A stretch of 64,000 nucleotides of DNA from an uncultured Hungatella sp. (GCA_947089145.1 CAMUJH010000005.1:40829-104828); one strand, 5' to 3'; counted from the stretch's first letter, positions 17,775 through 26,464 are shown. Numbers and translations: made by a program. Notes: a model not told the origin generated them from the sequence alone.

Positions 17775-18560
17775 TCACTGGTAATTCTTATAGGCCAGGC
17801 GGTACAGCATCATAAGCCCGGCTGCAAGTTTTCCCGGCCACATTTTCTCGAACATCTGCCGCTCCTCCTGCTCCCTGCGGTGATCTCTGATGCACGCCTT
17901 AGTAGTGGCGCCGTCGTGAACCCTGTAATAAAGCAAAGGTTTTTCCACGCAGATGAACCGTCCAGGCTGTCCTGCCAGCTTTCTCATGCACTCCCAATCC
18001 AATACAAAGTCGTAATTGCCTGAAAATAAAGGAAGCGCCAGCTGTGCCTTTCTGTAGCTGCAGGACGGGCACATGACAGGATTTCCCAAAATCAGGCCGC
18101 TTCTTTTTACAGCAGTTAAATGGCAGAGGCCGCGGACCCGCCACGGCAGACGCAGTACCTTTTTTACCGCTTCCACAGCGCCTCCCCAGTACAGCTTCCC
18201 ATATTTTATCAGAATCCCGTCACTCATAAATACAGTCATATCCGGCCACTGTCTATAGACCCGGCATAGTTCTTCTACATAATGCCGGTTATACAGATCA
18301 TCCTGGTGGGCAATGGTTACAAACTGCCCATCTGCCTTTTCCACTGCAAAATTCCAGTCATCCTGAATATTGCTTTTTCCTCCTCTTATATAAAGGGGAA
18401 TGCCATACCTTTCAAGAATGGCATCCAGCCACGGGCTGGGAGTGGATGTGGCGCAGATAATCTCTGTTTCTGCTGTCTGGGCTTTCAAGGAGCGAATGCA
18501 CGCTTCCAAATATGGAGACTGCCCGTAGGCACAGATGACAAACGTATGAAATCCCATCAT
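17775..18560 (-). CDS. GT2 family glycosyltransferase
   Basis: A 261-residue enzyme with a GT-A fold: it starts TFVICAYGQSPYLEACIRSL, and has the nucleotide-sugar motif TIAHQDDLYNRHYVEEL near residue 95, in which QDD replaces the usual DxD. A WECMRKLA motif follows near 190. No membrane helix, so it probably works at the inner membrane face on the lipid-linked repeat unit. Donor is likely one of the sugars made in this operon. It lies 24 bp after gmhA. Confidence 0.87.
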   Translation of the reverse strand: MMGFHTFVICAYGQSPYLEACIRSLKAQTAETEIICATSTPSPWLDAILERYGIPLYIRGGKSNIQDDWNFAVEKADGQFVTIAHQDDLYNRHYVEELCRVYRQWPDMTVFMSDGILIKYGKLYWGGAVEAVKKVLRLPWRVRGLCHLTAVKRSGLILGNPVMCPSCSYRKAQLALPLFSGNYDFVLDWECMRKLAGQPGRFICVEKPLLYYRVHDGATTKACIRDHRREQEERQMFEKMWPGKLAAGLMMLYRLAYKNYQ

Positions 18561-18584
18561 TTACCTCATTGCAAAAGCAAAAAA

Positions 18585-19220
18585 TTAAAAGAAATATTCC
18601 TCCAGCATCAGGCATAGGGCATGGTAGACGGGCAGATGCAGTTCCTGAATCTTATACGTCTCCTGCTCCGGAACGATTATGGCCGTGTCTGCATGTCTGC
18701 CAAGTTTACCTCCGTCTTTCCCTGTCAGTCCAATAACCTTCATCCCTTTAGCCTTTGCTGCTATTAAAGCATAATAAATGTTGGCTGCATTGCCGGAGGT
18801 GGAAATTCCCAGGAATACATCCCCCTCCTGTCCGTATCCATATACCTGCTGCGCATATACCATAAGTCCGTCTACATCATTCAGAAATGCGGTAGACAAC
18901 CCCGGATGGCCCGTAAGGGCAATGGCAGGCAGGCCCTCCTGAAGTTTCCCCGCCAGTTCTCTTCCCACAGTGCCGTCAATCTCCGCCATCTTCTCAGCCA
19001 TGTCTTCCGGAATGCCGCGCCGCTTTACAAAGCCTTTCATCAGTTCCCCTACAATGTGTTCCGAATCTGCCGCGCTGCCGCCGTTTCCTGCCACCAGCAG
19101 CTTATGGCCTGAAACAAAGCATTCCCTCAAAGTCTCATAGGCCTGTAAGACAGATCCCCTAACCGGTTCCAGACAGGGATACCTGTCCGCCAGTTCCTGT
19201 ATATATGCCATCTCATCCAT
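18585..19220 (-). CDS. gmhA: Sedoheptulose 7-phosphate isomerase
   Basis: A 211-residue SIS-domain protein. LLVAGNGGSAADSEHIVGEL near residue 50 is the phosphoheptose isomerase signature, with GISTSGNAANIYYAL as the phosphate loop. It converts sedoheptulose 7-phosphate to D-glycero-D-manno-heptose 7-phosphate, the first step to GDP-heptose. ATG 19220 overlaps the end of gmhB by 8 bp; the upstream codons in this frame lack a ribosome site. A GFVKRRGIPEDMAEKM stretch matches the family's active-site segment. Confidence 0.93.
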   Translation of the reverse strand: MDEMAYIQELADRYPCLEPVRGSVLQAYETLRECFVSGHKLLVAGNGGSAADSEHIVGELMKGFVKRRGIPEDMAEKMAEIDGTVGRELAGKLQEGLPAIALTGHPGLSTAFLNDVDGLMVYAQQVYGYGQEGDVFLGISTSGNAANIYYALIAAKAKGMKVIGLTGKDGGKLGRHADTAIIVPEQETYKIQELHLPVYHALCLMLEEYFF

Positions 19221-19800
19221 GCTGTTTTTTTTCCTTTCCAATAATGAACTCTGCTGCGCCCATAAGAGTTTCCGAGTAAAAATCATAAAATGGCTCCTCT
19301 CCCTGCCGCCTGCTTTTTTCCCGCTCTTCCCTGCCATAGCCTGTGCCTACCAGAATGCTTCTTATTCCATAATTATGGCCTGCCTGAACATCAATGCGCT
19401 TGTCGCCAATCATATAGGAATGGTTTTTATCGATCTCATATTCCCGCTCTGCCATTTCAAACATTCCCGTATCTGGTTTTCTGCAGCGGCAAACCTTCCT
19501 GTACTCTCCGATGCCATGCTCTGGATGATGAGGACAATAATAGAACGCATCGATCCAGGCTCCGTCCCTTTTCAGCTGTTCATTGAGATACCGGTGAAGC
19601 CTGTGCATGTGCTCCACTGTGTAATAGCCTCTGGCAATGCCTGCCTGATTCGTCACCACTAAAATGCAAAATCCGTTGTCGCGCAGAATTTTTACAGCCT
19701 CAGGAACTCCTGGAAGGATCACCAGATCCTCTGGGCGGTAAAGATATGTGACTTCTTTGTTAATAGTTCCGTCACGGTCTAAAAACACTGCTTTATCCAT
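19213..19800 (-). CDS. gmhB: D-glycero-D-manno-heptose 1,7-bisphosphate phosphatase
   Basis: A 195-residue HAD-superfamily phosphatase. Motif I FLDRDGTIN near residue 5 holds the nucleophile; a zinc-binding CPHHPEHG...CRCRKP loop is typical of GmhB; MIGDKRIDVQAG is the last motif. It removes the C7 phosphate. ATG 19800 follows AAAGG; a TTG at 19821 is possible. It lies between hddA and gmhA in pathway context. Confidence 0.92.
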   Translation of the reverse strand: MDKAVFLDRDGTINKEVTYLYRPEDLVILPGVPEAVKILRDNGFCILVVTNQAGIARGYYTVEHMHRLHRYLNEQLKRDGAWIDAFYYCPHHPEHGIGEYRKVCRCRKPDTGMFEMAEREYEIDKNHSYMIGDKRIDVQAGHNYGIRSILVGTGYGREEREKSRRQGEEPFYDFYSETLMGAAEFIIGKEKKQHG

Positions 19801-19892
19801 ATATCTCAGCCTTTCTGCCAAGATCCCCTTTTTTAATCGGCCTTGGCAGCCTTAGAGTACTTTGACTATGCACTGACAGATAATCCTATGCG

Positions 19893-20963
19893 CTACAGAT
19901 GAAACTCATAGCTTCTGTCAGGCATCTGTATATTCACGCTGTCATATGCCCATCGGCTCTCATCTGCAATCCATGACTGGGCTCCCCGCAATTCAAAATT
20001 CCAGTCTGTCAGCTGCCCTCCCGCAGCCTCCATCCGCGCCGCCACCTTATGTTTTACATTGTATGGACAGTACATCAAAAGATACCCGCCGCCGCCGGCG
20101 CCTAAGAGCTTGCCTCCCAGGGCCCCGGCCTTTTTTGCTTCGTCGTACAGCTCGTCTATCTGAGGATTGGTAATCTTGCTGCTCATACGCTTCTTACTTT
20201 TCCACCCATAGTCCAAAAGCTTTCCAAAACTGTGCAGATTGCCTTTTAACAGCTCGTCCTTCATGGCATAAGCCAGAGCTTTTACCTGGCACATGGCATC
20301 AAACGGAGCTTTCTTTTTATAATTGCTTACCTGGTCTTTAATAATGTTGGCTGATACATGGATCTTTCCTGTGTAGCATAGCAGCAGATTATACTGCAGT
20401 TCATGAATAATGTCCTTTTTTATTCTTAAAGGATTTACCACCACATTATTTCTTCCGTGAAATTCAATAAAATTAAACCCGCCGAACGTGGAAGCATACT
20501 GATCCTGATAACCGCCGTCGATTTTTAAGTCTTCCCGTTCCACCTTATAGGCCAGATCCGCCATGGCATACCCGTCTAACTCCACGCCTTTCCAGCGGGC
20601 CATAGCAGTAAGGAGGGATACCATTACGGTGGAAGACGTCCCCAGGCCTGAGCCTGGCGGCGCATCACATTGAAGGTACACCTCGCATCCCTGTTTTATC
20701 TCCATGGCGTTTAATGCCGCCGTTACCAGGTCCAGCCGCCCGTCATAAACATAGTTTTCCCTGACATTGTACTTTACAGTCATGTCAAAATCCAGGGAAT
20801 GGACAATAATCTGATCATCTTCCCTGGGTACAATGGAGCAATATGCATATTTGTTTATGGTGCTTCCTATAATCGCTCCTCCCTGTTCCTCGCAAAAAGG
20901 AGCTACATCTGTTCCTCCTCCGCCAAAGCTGACCCGCAGCGGCGCCTTTCCTCTGATTACCAT
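19893..20963 (-). CDS. hddA: D-glycero-alpha-D-manno-heptose 7-phosphate kinase
   Basis: A 356-residue GHMP kinase. It begins VIRGKAPLRVSFGGGGTDVA, has the ATP loop PPGSGLGTSSTVMVSLL near residue 105 and the C-terminal motif KLLGAGGGGYLLMY. This set fits HddA, which phosphorylates C1 with alpha stereochemistry, committing heptose to the GDP branch rather than the ADP branch used for LPS core. It overlaps hddC by 7 bp, implying coupled translation. Confidence 0.92.
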   Translation of the reverse strand: MVIRGKAPLRVSFGGGGTDVAPFCEEQGGAIIGSTINKYAYCSIVPREDDQIIVHSLDFDMTVKYNVRENYVYDGRLDLVTAALNAMEIKQGCEVYLQCDAPPGSGLGTSSTVMVSLLTAMARWKGVELDGYAMADLAYKVEREDLKIDGGYQDQYASTFGGFNFIEFHGRNNVVVNPLRIKKDIIHELQYNLLLCYTGKIHVSANIIKDQVSNYKKKAPFDAMCQVKALAYAMKDELLKGNLHSFGKLLDYGWKSKKRMSSKITNPQIDELYDEAKKAGALGGKLLGAGGGGYLLMYCPYNVKHKVAARMEAAGGQLTDWNFELRGAQSWIADESRWAYDSVNIQMPDRSYEFHL

Positions 20964-21664
20964 GTCAGAACTCCCTTCTTAATGTCATCCATAAACCGAT
21001 AGTAATCCTGGGGAATGCCGATATCAATAAAATAGCCGTCATTGACAAAGCCGCCCAGCCTGCGCCCTTCTGACAGCCATTTAGGAATCATATCCTGCTC
21101 TAAAGATACTTTGCCCTCAGGAATCTCATTGATCAAATCCCGGCGCATCAGGTATACCCCGCCATTAATCGTTCCGGCCTTCTGCTCCCTGGTCTTTTCA
21201 TTAAACCCTGTCAGCATCCCCTCTGCAAGCAGAGCCTGTCCATATCTTGACACATCCTCAACCTCCCTTAAGACCAGGGCCATGTCCAGCTCCGTGTCCT
21301 TCCTCTGCCGTATTAAGCGGTGGTAATCCATTCTGTAGAATGTGTCTGCATTCAAAACGAAAACTTCCTGGCCTGTCATATGCCGGGCCGCATTCTTTAT
21401 AGCTCCGGCAGTGCCCAAAAGGGTTTCCTCATAGGCATAGGAAGTATGAATTCCAAATTTCTTCCCGTCTGTAAAATACTCCTCCACCATAGAGCCTTTA
21501 TACCCTACGGCAAAAATAATGTCATCAATTCCCTGCCCTGCCAGCTCCTGAATTACATATTCCATAAAAGGCTTTCCCTGAATAACCGCCATGGGCTTTG
21601 GACGGTCGTTTACCACGCTGCGGAGCCTGGTGCCCAAGCCGCCTGCCAGTAAGATTGCCTGCAT
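20957..21664 (-). CDS. hddC: D-glycero-alpha-D-manno-heptose 1-phosphate guanylyltransferase
   Basis: A 235-residue sugar nucleotidyltransferase, first gene of the operon. It starts MQAILLAGGLGTRLRSVVND with RPKPMAVIQGKPFMEYV; FVLNADTFYRMD is the metal-binding aspartate. With hddA, gmhA and gmhB it completes synthesis of GDP-D-glycero-alpha-D-manno-heptose, as in the S-layer glycan of Aneurinibacillus and in Campylobacter capsules. GAGG lies 8 nt before ATG 21664. Confidence 0.92.
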   Translation of the reverse strand: MQAILLAGGLGTRLRSVVNDRPKPMAVIQGKPFMEYVIQELAGQGIDDIIFAVGYKGSMVEEYFTDGKKFGIHTSYAYEETLLGTAGAIKNAARHMTGQEVFVLNADTFYRMDYHRLIRQRKDTELDMALVLREVEDVSRYGQALLAEGMLTGFNEKTREQKAGTINGGVYLMRRDLINEIPEGKVSLEQDMIPKWLSEGRRLGGFVNDGYFIDIGIPQDYYRFMDDIKKGVLTW

Positions 21665-21695
21665 ATTTTAATCCTCATTTTTTCAGTTTTGCATA

Positions 21696-21701
21696 AGTAT
21701 A
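21696..21701 (-). promoter_or_regulatory. Possible -10 box of the glycan operon
   Basis: TATACT on the minus strand, 32 bp before the hddC start, is a good -10 match. No convincing -35 hexamer is found at 17 bp; TTGTCT lies 22 bp upstream. It is the only plausible promoter core close to this end of the 13-kb operon. Confidence 0.4.
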
Positions 21702-21810
21702 CCATCTTTCAGGGAATTTTACCAGACAAGAGGAGTATTTTTTAATATTCTGTAACCAAAAATAAAGATATACTGAAAACTTATCTTGAATAACGTGAAA
21801 AGAAGGTTGT

Positions 21811-21990
21811 TGATATAATGGTAAAACAGTCACGGAAACTATCTCGTACCTTATGAAACGATTTGAATTTTCAGAAGCAAGGTCTGAAAAAGAGGTAGAA
21901 AAATACTGGAATATATAATCTTACAATCAAATACCGACCGCCCTATCAGAAAACATCTTTTCGTTTGCATTTCTGATAGGGCGGTTTTTG
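21811..21990 (+). ncRNA. Orphan short plus-strand transcript (sRNA or micropeptide mRNA)
   Basis: An extended -10 promoter TGATATAAT (21811-21819) is followed ~120 bp later by a strong intrinsic terminator: 15-bp perfect arms at 21938-21952 and 21970-21984, then TTTTTG. The next gene lies on the other strand, so the predicted ~165-nt RNA serves no downstream gene. It contains a 21-codon reading frame (21853-21918, starting MKRFEFSEARSEKEVEKYW) whose ATG overlaps the TGA of a 12-codon frame beginning at 21818. Ribosome sites are weak. The remaining intergenic sequence (21665-22042) is AT-rich and otherwise featureless. Confidence 0.5.
21938..21990 (+). terminator. Strong intrinsic terminator
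   Basis: CCGCCCTATCAGAAA and TTTCTGATAGGGCGG form a perfect 15-bp stem with a 17-nt loop, followed by a T run only on the plus-strand side. The orientation is opposite to the flanking coding genes. Confidence 0.8.
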
Positions 21991-22042
21991 TTAATAAAAA
22001 TTTAAAAAGTATCCTTTTGTACACCGTTGCAATCGAAACGGC

Positions 22043-22927
22043 TTAAAACTTCCTGCTCCCTCCCCCATGGCTTCTTCCGCCTGATGACATATGCGTAGAA
22101 CTGCGCCCGGACGAGGAATATCCTCCGCCTCTTCCCACGCTTCCCGTATTCCTGGGGATTACTCTGCTGGTGACAAACTTATTAACCAGTGTATCCTTTT
22201 CATCGCCATAGGCGAACCTGGCATCCGCCCGGTATGCCATAGTCAGATTCCGGATCTGCTTCTCATCCTCCTCCATGGCATACTGCCGCTTTACGGCCAC
22301 ACAAGCCGTACCCGCCACAAAAGCAGAAACACATACGGCCAACAGCGCCTCATACCAGCGTATGCTTCTGTAGACGCTGACTTTTCCTGTTTCCGTATCA
22401 TAATTATACTGGCCGGCTGGTATTCCGGCCCTGCAGTATTGTTCCACATCCCCTAAAAACGAGTCCACGCCGGCTCTGTAATCTCCCTGGGATGCCCCTT
22501 CGTATACCCCGTCCAGCATGTCCTCAATCCGCTGATCCGTAAAGATCCGGATGGCCTTTCCGGCAGTAGAAAATGCCAGCTCCCGGTTATCCATGTCAAT
22601 CAGAAAAAGGATTCCGCTTTTGTCATCCCCCTGGCCAAAGCCGCCTTCCTCGTAAAAATCATCAGCATATTCTGTGGCTGTCTTTCCCTGTGCGTCCTTG
22701 GCAGTTACCACCACAATATCCAGATGGTACGCCTCCTGGTACTCCTTAATCCGGCGTCTTGCCTCCTGCACGTATGTGTTATCCAGAAGCCCTGCCATGT
22801 CATAGATTCGTTTTCCGTCAGATGCCTCTGTCTCAATATCACTGCTGCCCCAGACAATCTGCGCTGCGGCAAGGCACCACACTGCCGTCAATATCCATGC
22901 CGCCATATATCGTATCTTCATTCTCAT
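22043..22927 (-). CDS. TPM domain membrane protein (YgcG/YdjH-like)
   Basis: A 294-residue protein with an N-terminal signal or anchor helix, an extracytoplasmic TPM_phosphatase domain (about residues 40-165, with IVVVTAKDAQGKTATEYADD and GILFLIDMDNRELAFSTAG), a second helix near 190-210 and a cytoplasmic tail ending in glycine/serine runs (GGGYSSSGRSS). B. subtilis YdjH of the pspA-ydjGHI operon has this plan. ATG 22927 overlaps the upstream stop as ATGA, implying coupled translation. Probable role: membrane-stress or cell-envelope maintenance; biochemical activity unproven. Confidence 0.85.
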   Translation of the reverse strand: MRMKIRYMAAWILTAVWCLAAAQIVWGSSDIETEASDGKRIYDMAGLLDNTYVQEARRRIKEYQEAYHLDIVVVTAKDAQGKTATEYADDFYEEGGFGQGDDKSGILFLIDMDNRELAFSTAGKAIRIFTDQRIEDMLDGVYEGASQGDYRAGVDSFLGDVEQYCRAGIPAGQYNYDTETGKVSVYRSIRWYEALLAVCVSAFVAGTACVAVKRQYAMEEDEKQIRNLTMAYRADARFAYGDEKDTLVNKFVTSRVIPRNTGSVGRGGGYSSSGRSSTHMSSGGRSHGGGSRKF

Positions 22928-24021
22928 ATAAAATACCCCGCAGCCAAAAGCACGGCCAAAAGCGGCAGAAAGATTTCGGCAAAAAATATCCACAGTTTTT
23001 TGGTATCCACAGGAAGCCTTCCGCATACTTTACCGCTTTGCCCATTGCAGGCAAAATAGTAAATATCTCCTGTCTTTCTCTCCCTGTAAGTCAAAGTCCA
23101 TACAGGGAGCAGGGCATATTCCCACCTTTTGTTCCGAAGTCTCGTCTCCTGGTTTCTGATATTAACGCTGTTATAACTGCCAATGCTGTTTTTCAGACTG
23201 TCTGCCGCAAATCCTCTGATCTCCTGCTCCACCTCTTCCTGAAACCGCCCTTGTTCCATATCCCGCTTTTCCGCAAAAAATCCGGACAAAAACCCCATGG
23301 AAAAAGGCTTCATGGCACTGACATCAAAAGGCATTACCCCTTCCGCCAGCTTCTTATCTGCTTTCTTTAAGGCATTGCGGGGCACATGAGCAATGTCCAT
23401 AGTGCCTGAGCGGGACACATCATACTTCTGCGTCTCCGTGTACTGCATATTTCCTGTCTGCCAAATGCGCAGCTTTGTCCCTTCCCCAGCAAGCTTTCCG
23501 TCCACCTGGCAGCTGTAAAGCCAGTAAGGGAAATAGACTCCCGTCATCTTTTCAATCTGTTGGGGGGCATAAAAGTCTGAAGGCACGAAACGCTTTTTTT
23601 TCAGCCACTGAAGAAAGATTTCCGTTGCTTTCTCCTTGTCAATGGCAAAAGGAAGAACATAATCCGGCCTATATTCTCCCTGAAGCCTTCCCTGAAGAAT
23701 CACCGGATTCTGGCAGTAGAAGCAGAAAGAGGCAGCCGTAGTCCCATCGGTAACGATCTCTGCCCCGCAGCTGGGGCACGTATATACTACGGCATTTTCC
23801 ATGCCTGCCTGCCCTGCAGCACTGTCTTCCCGCTTTCCGGCTCCGCCTTTTTTCTCTTCATAAGCAGCCTCTTCCTGATTCGGCCTTGTCTCTGGAGCTA
23901 TTTTCTCCAGCTCCTCCTGAGTAAACCTGGACAGGCAATACTCACATTCATAATCCTGGGCGGCGGGATCAAACTGAAGCCCTCCGCCGCAGTTAGGGCA
24001 TTTTATACTTACTGTTGCCAT
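22924..24021 (-). CDS. TFIIB-type zinc-ribbon membrane protein (YdjG-like)
   Basis: A 365-residue protein opening with a zinc ribbon (CPNCGGG then CEYCLSRF, residues 9-32), then a second ribbon (CPSCGAEI then CFYCQNPV, about 80-105), a large beta-rich middle domain with VYFPYWLYSCQVDG, and a single C-terminal membrane helix. This resembles B. subtilis YdjG, reported to work with YdjH and PspA at the membrane. Translationally coupled to the TPM gene. No PspA gene is in the window. Confidence 0.82.
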   Translation of the reverse strand: MATVSIKCPNCGGGLQFDPAAQDYECEYCLSRFTQEELEKIAPETRPNQEEAAYEEKKGGAGKREDSAAGQAGMENAVVYTCPSCGAEIVTDGTTAASFCFYCQNPVILQGRLQGEYRPDYVLPFAIDKEKATEIFLQWLKKKRFVPSDFYAPQQIEKMTGVYFPYWLYSCQVDGKLAGEGTKLRIWQTGNMQYTETQKYDVSRSGTMDIAHVPRNALKKADKKLAEGVMPFDVSAMKPFSMGFLSGFFAEKRDMEQGRFQEEVEQEIRGFAADSLKNSIGSYNSVNIRNQETRLRNKRWEYALLPVWTLTYRERKTGDIYYFACNGQSGKVCGRLPVDTKKLWIFFAEIFLPLLAVLLAAGYFI

Positions 24022-24081
24022 CTGTCCGGCCTCCGCCTGTTACTATTAAAGTATCGAATCCTTACAGTAGGACTGCGCACA

Positions 24082-24158
24082 GGTGCGCTGTCCGTACGGT
24101 GCCAAAATACCTGTTTTTGGCATTTTGTGTGCATCCCCAGCCAGGCGCATGGGGTTTA
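24082..24158 (+). repeat. Dispersed intergenic repeat, divergent copy 3
   Basis: A segment lying directly behind the SPFH stop codon. Its right end (CATCCCCAGCCAGGCGCATG) matches the right end of copy 1 with few differences, and both run into GGGGTT at the stop codon of the adjacent gene. The left half instead has its own hairpin, TGCCAAAA/TTTTGGCA. Kinship to copies 1 and 2 is tentative. Confidence 0.4.
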
Positions 24159-25457
24159 CTGTCTGGGTTTCCCGCATTCGCTGCAGAATTTCCCCGTGTT
24201 TACTGCGCCGCAGCTGCAGGTCCATGGCCCGGCGGCTGGTCTGGGACTGCCGCATTCACTGCAGAACTTTCCCGTGTTGGTCGTACCGCAGCTGCAGGTC
24301 CATGCCCCTGTCTGAGCTCTGGCGCCGTCATGAGGCTGGCCATGGCTTTCCCCCATGCCGGAAGCCTGCGGCCCGGCCTGTTGAGCGTATCCTGCTGCCT
24401 GCTGTCCATACCCCGGGGCTGGCTGTCCCTGACCCATCTGCTGGCCGTAGCCCATACCTGCCTGGTTCATCTGCATCTGCTGGAAATTCATGTTGGAAAC
24501 ATTGGCCATATAGCCCCCCGCCGTGTTCATCCCCACTCCCATGCCCATAAATCCGGCCATGGAACCGTTGGCATTGGAACCTGCCGCCTCCATGCCTCTT
24601 GCGATAGCGCCCTGCACATACCCTTCCCTGACAGAGGGATCGCTTAACATGGCGCCCTGGTTGCGCATGTTGATCAGCTTTTGGGACTCCTCATCATAGG
24701 AAATGCTGGCAATTCCTACGGACTGAATTTCCATGCCCCGCATCTGCTTCCAGTCTTCGTCCAGCACATTGGACATATACTTTCCCAGTTCCCGGCCTTT
24801 GGAAGACACATAGGAAATACGGATTCCATCTGCTGACATCTGGTTAATGGAAGACTGCAGCGCCTCCAAAAACTCGCTGAGATACTGCTCATTAATGCTC
24901 TGGATCTCCACCTTGCTGCGGTTCTTGGGGATCGCCTCTCCATAAAACTTCAGCGGATCTGTTATCTTTATGGAATAAGTCCCATGGGCCCGCAGAAAAA
25001 GCTCCGCATTATAGAACAGATCAAAATAGTTGATAGGATTGCGGGTGCCGAACTTAATCCCTTTAATCTCCTGCAGATTGATGAAAAATACTTTCTGTAC
25101 TGTAGGGGTGCTGCCGCCATATTTCACGCGCTGATAGGACTCCTTTAAAGTATCGCCAAACTGGCCGTTAAACAGAGAGGGCAATGAAGAATTATTAACT
25201 GTATAATAACCCTCCTCTGCCGTATAATCCACCACTTTGCCGCCGTCTACCAGCATCATGAACTGATTCGGATACACGTGGATCACCGATCCGTTGGAAA
25301 CCGTATCTGCAGTCCCTTTTGTATTGGAGCCTTTCCGAATCTTTACTCCGTTTGTAAAAACGGTCTGATCGCCCATTTCTCCGGCTTCTATGACCTCCAG
25401 CCACTGATCTGCCAGAGAACCGCTTATGGCTGCGCCGATTGCCTTAATAATTCCCAT
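24156..25457 (-). CDS. SPFH domain protein with tandem zinc ribbons (YdjI-like)
   Basis: A 433-residue protein. Residues 1-270 form an SPFH/band-7 domain of the virion-core-protein-like type (VIEAGEMGDQTVFTNGVKIRKG; LFYNAELFLRAHGTYSIKITD). A Gly/Met/Gln-rich linker (about 280-380) follows, then two near-identical zinc ribbons (CSCG-x8-CSEC, repeated) at the C-terminus. B. subtilis YdjI has the same SPFH plus ribbon plan and belongs to the PspA-linked sigma-W operon. SPFH proteins scaffold membrane microdomains. The ribbons arose by a tandem DNA duplication of about 75 bp. Confidence 0.87.
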   Translation of the reverse strand: MGIIKAIGAAISGSLADQWLEVIEAGEMGDQTVFTNGVKIRKGSNTKGTADTVSNGSVIHVYPNQFMMLVDGGKVVDYTAEEGYYTVNNSSLPSLFNGQFGDTLKESYQRVKYGGSTPTVQKVFFINLQEIKGIKFGTRNPINYFDLFYNAELFLRAHGTYSIKITDPLKFYGEAIPKNRSKVEIQSINEQYLSEFLEALQSSINQMSADGIRISYVSSKGRELGKYMSNVLDEDWKQMRGMEIQSVGIASISYDEESQKLINMRNQGAMLSDPSVREGYVQGAIARGMEAAGSNANGSMAGFMGMGVGMNTAGGYMANVSNMNFQQMQMNQAGMGYGQQMGQGQPAPGYGQQAAGYAQQAGPQASGMGESHGQPHDGARAQTGAWTCSCGTTNTGKFCSECGSPRPAAGPWTCSCGAVNTGKFCSECGKPRQ

Positions 25458-25519
25458 ATGTCAATCCCTCCTGAACACTATATTCTTTTTCTTAAGTATA
25501 CCGTTTTAAAGTCCTGAAA

Positions 25520-26464
25520 TCAATGATTTTCCTTCTCAACCCGATGCAGTTTCCACACCCTGACATCCACAGGCGTAATTCCTGTGCCGCAGTATTCGCA
25601 GAACTTGCTTCCCAGCCTGGTAATCGGGGCCCCGCAGTTTGGACATGTTACGCCTACGGCAGTTGCCAGCTCCTTTATCTTGGAGAGATCCTGTATGTAA
25701 ATCAGTTCCATATTGTACCTGGTCTGTTCTTTGCGGATTTTATCACGGATTTCTGATTTTCTCTTTCCCCTTTGCCTGACTCTTTCTGCTTTTCCCAAAC
25801 GTCCGCTTTCGTTTCGGCCTTCATTCACCCGCCAGCTTCCTGCCTCTTCTTCCTTCTTTATCTCCTCATAATAATACTCCACCGAAGACTGCAGCTTTAT
25901 GATGCACATTCCTGCCTCTTTCTGGTATCTGGAAATTTCCGTCTGGTGAATCCTTACCTGTCCATAGCTTTCCCTGACTCCTCTGCGTCTCTGATCTTCT
26001 ATGCAAAGTTCCACCTGCCTCTTCAGTTCCTCTGAAACCGCAGAAACTGGCATTTTGCTGTCCCTCCCCCTTGCTGTCACCACCGGACCGCTGCCGCATT
26101 GTTCCCCGGGCTTCCCTGGACATCTGCCCTCTAATACTGCCGCATCCTGACAGCTTAACGCCTCCAGATATGCCTTCAGCATATTCTCACACATTTGTTT
26201 CCACTGAGCCCAGTGAAACTCCGGAAAGTCAGCCTCTATCTGAGGCAGGCAAAGCTTTGTCATCCCGGATACGGATTTCGGCGTTTCCGCCAAAATATCC
26301 GCCTGCCTCTCCAGTCCCTCTGCAAAAGAAGGAGTTCCGAACATGGCTTTTGAAATCATCCGCATCTGCCTGCGTATCCGAAACCAGGCATACGCCCCTC
26401 CTGCCAGCAGTACGATCCCAGCCACAAGCCCCGGTGCGCCGGCAAGGGCTTCTAATACTTCCAT
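25520..26464 (-). CDS. Tim44-like protein with C-terminal zinc ribbon
   Basis: A 314-residue protein: an N-terminal membrane helix (residues ~8-27, GLVAGIVLLAGGAYAWF), a Tim44-like domain (about 60-230; DFPEFHWAQWKQMCENMLKA), a basic low-complexity region, and a zinc ribbon CPNCGAP...CEYCGTG near residue 285. Bacterial Tim44-like proteins are poorly understood; some are membrane-bound transport-associated factors. ATG 26464 has GGAGG 8 nt upstream and overlaps the permease gene by 13 bp, so the long in-frame extension upstream is not coding. Confidence 0.75.
   Translation of the reverse strand: MEVLEALAGAPGLVAGIVLLAGGAYAWFRIRRQMRMISKAMFGTPSFAEGLERQADILAETPKSVSGMTKLCLPQIEADFPEFHWAQWKQMCENMLKAYLEALSCQDAAVLEGRCPGKPGEQCGSGPVVTARGRDSKMPVSAVSEELKRQVELCIEDQRRRGVRESYGQVRIHQTEISRYQKEAGMCIIKLQSSVEYYYEEIKKEEEAGSWRVNEGRNESGRLGKAERVRQRGKRKSEIRDKIRKEQTRYNMELIYIQDLSKIKELATAVGVTCPNCGAPITRLGSKFCEYCGTGITPVDVRVWKLHRVEKENH

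Noticed and set aside
18585-21664. Heptose genes as evidence for a Gram-negative (LPS core) host
   Set aside because: The pathway is the GDP-alpha branch (hddA/hddC), not the ADP-beta branch (rfaE/hldE), and the rest of the window is Firmicutes-like with no outer-membrane genes.
21818-21918. Amino-acid attenuator leader
   Set aside because: No downstream gene on the plus strand and no run of a regulatory amino acid codon in the short frames.
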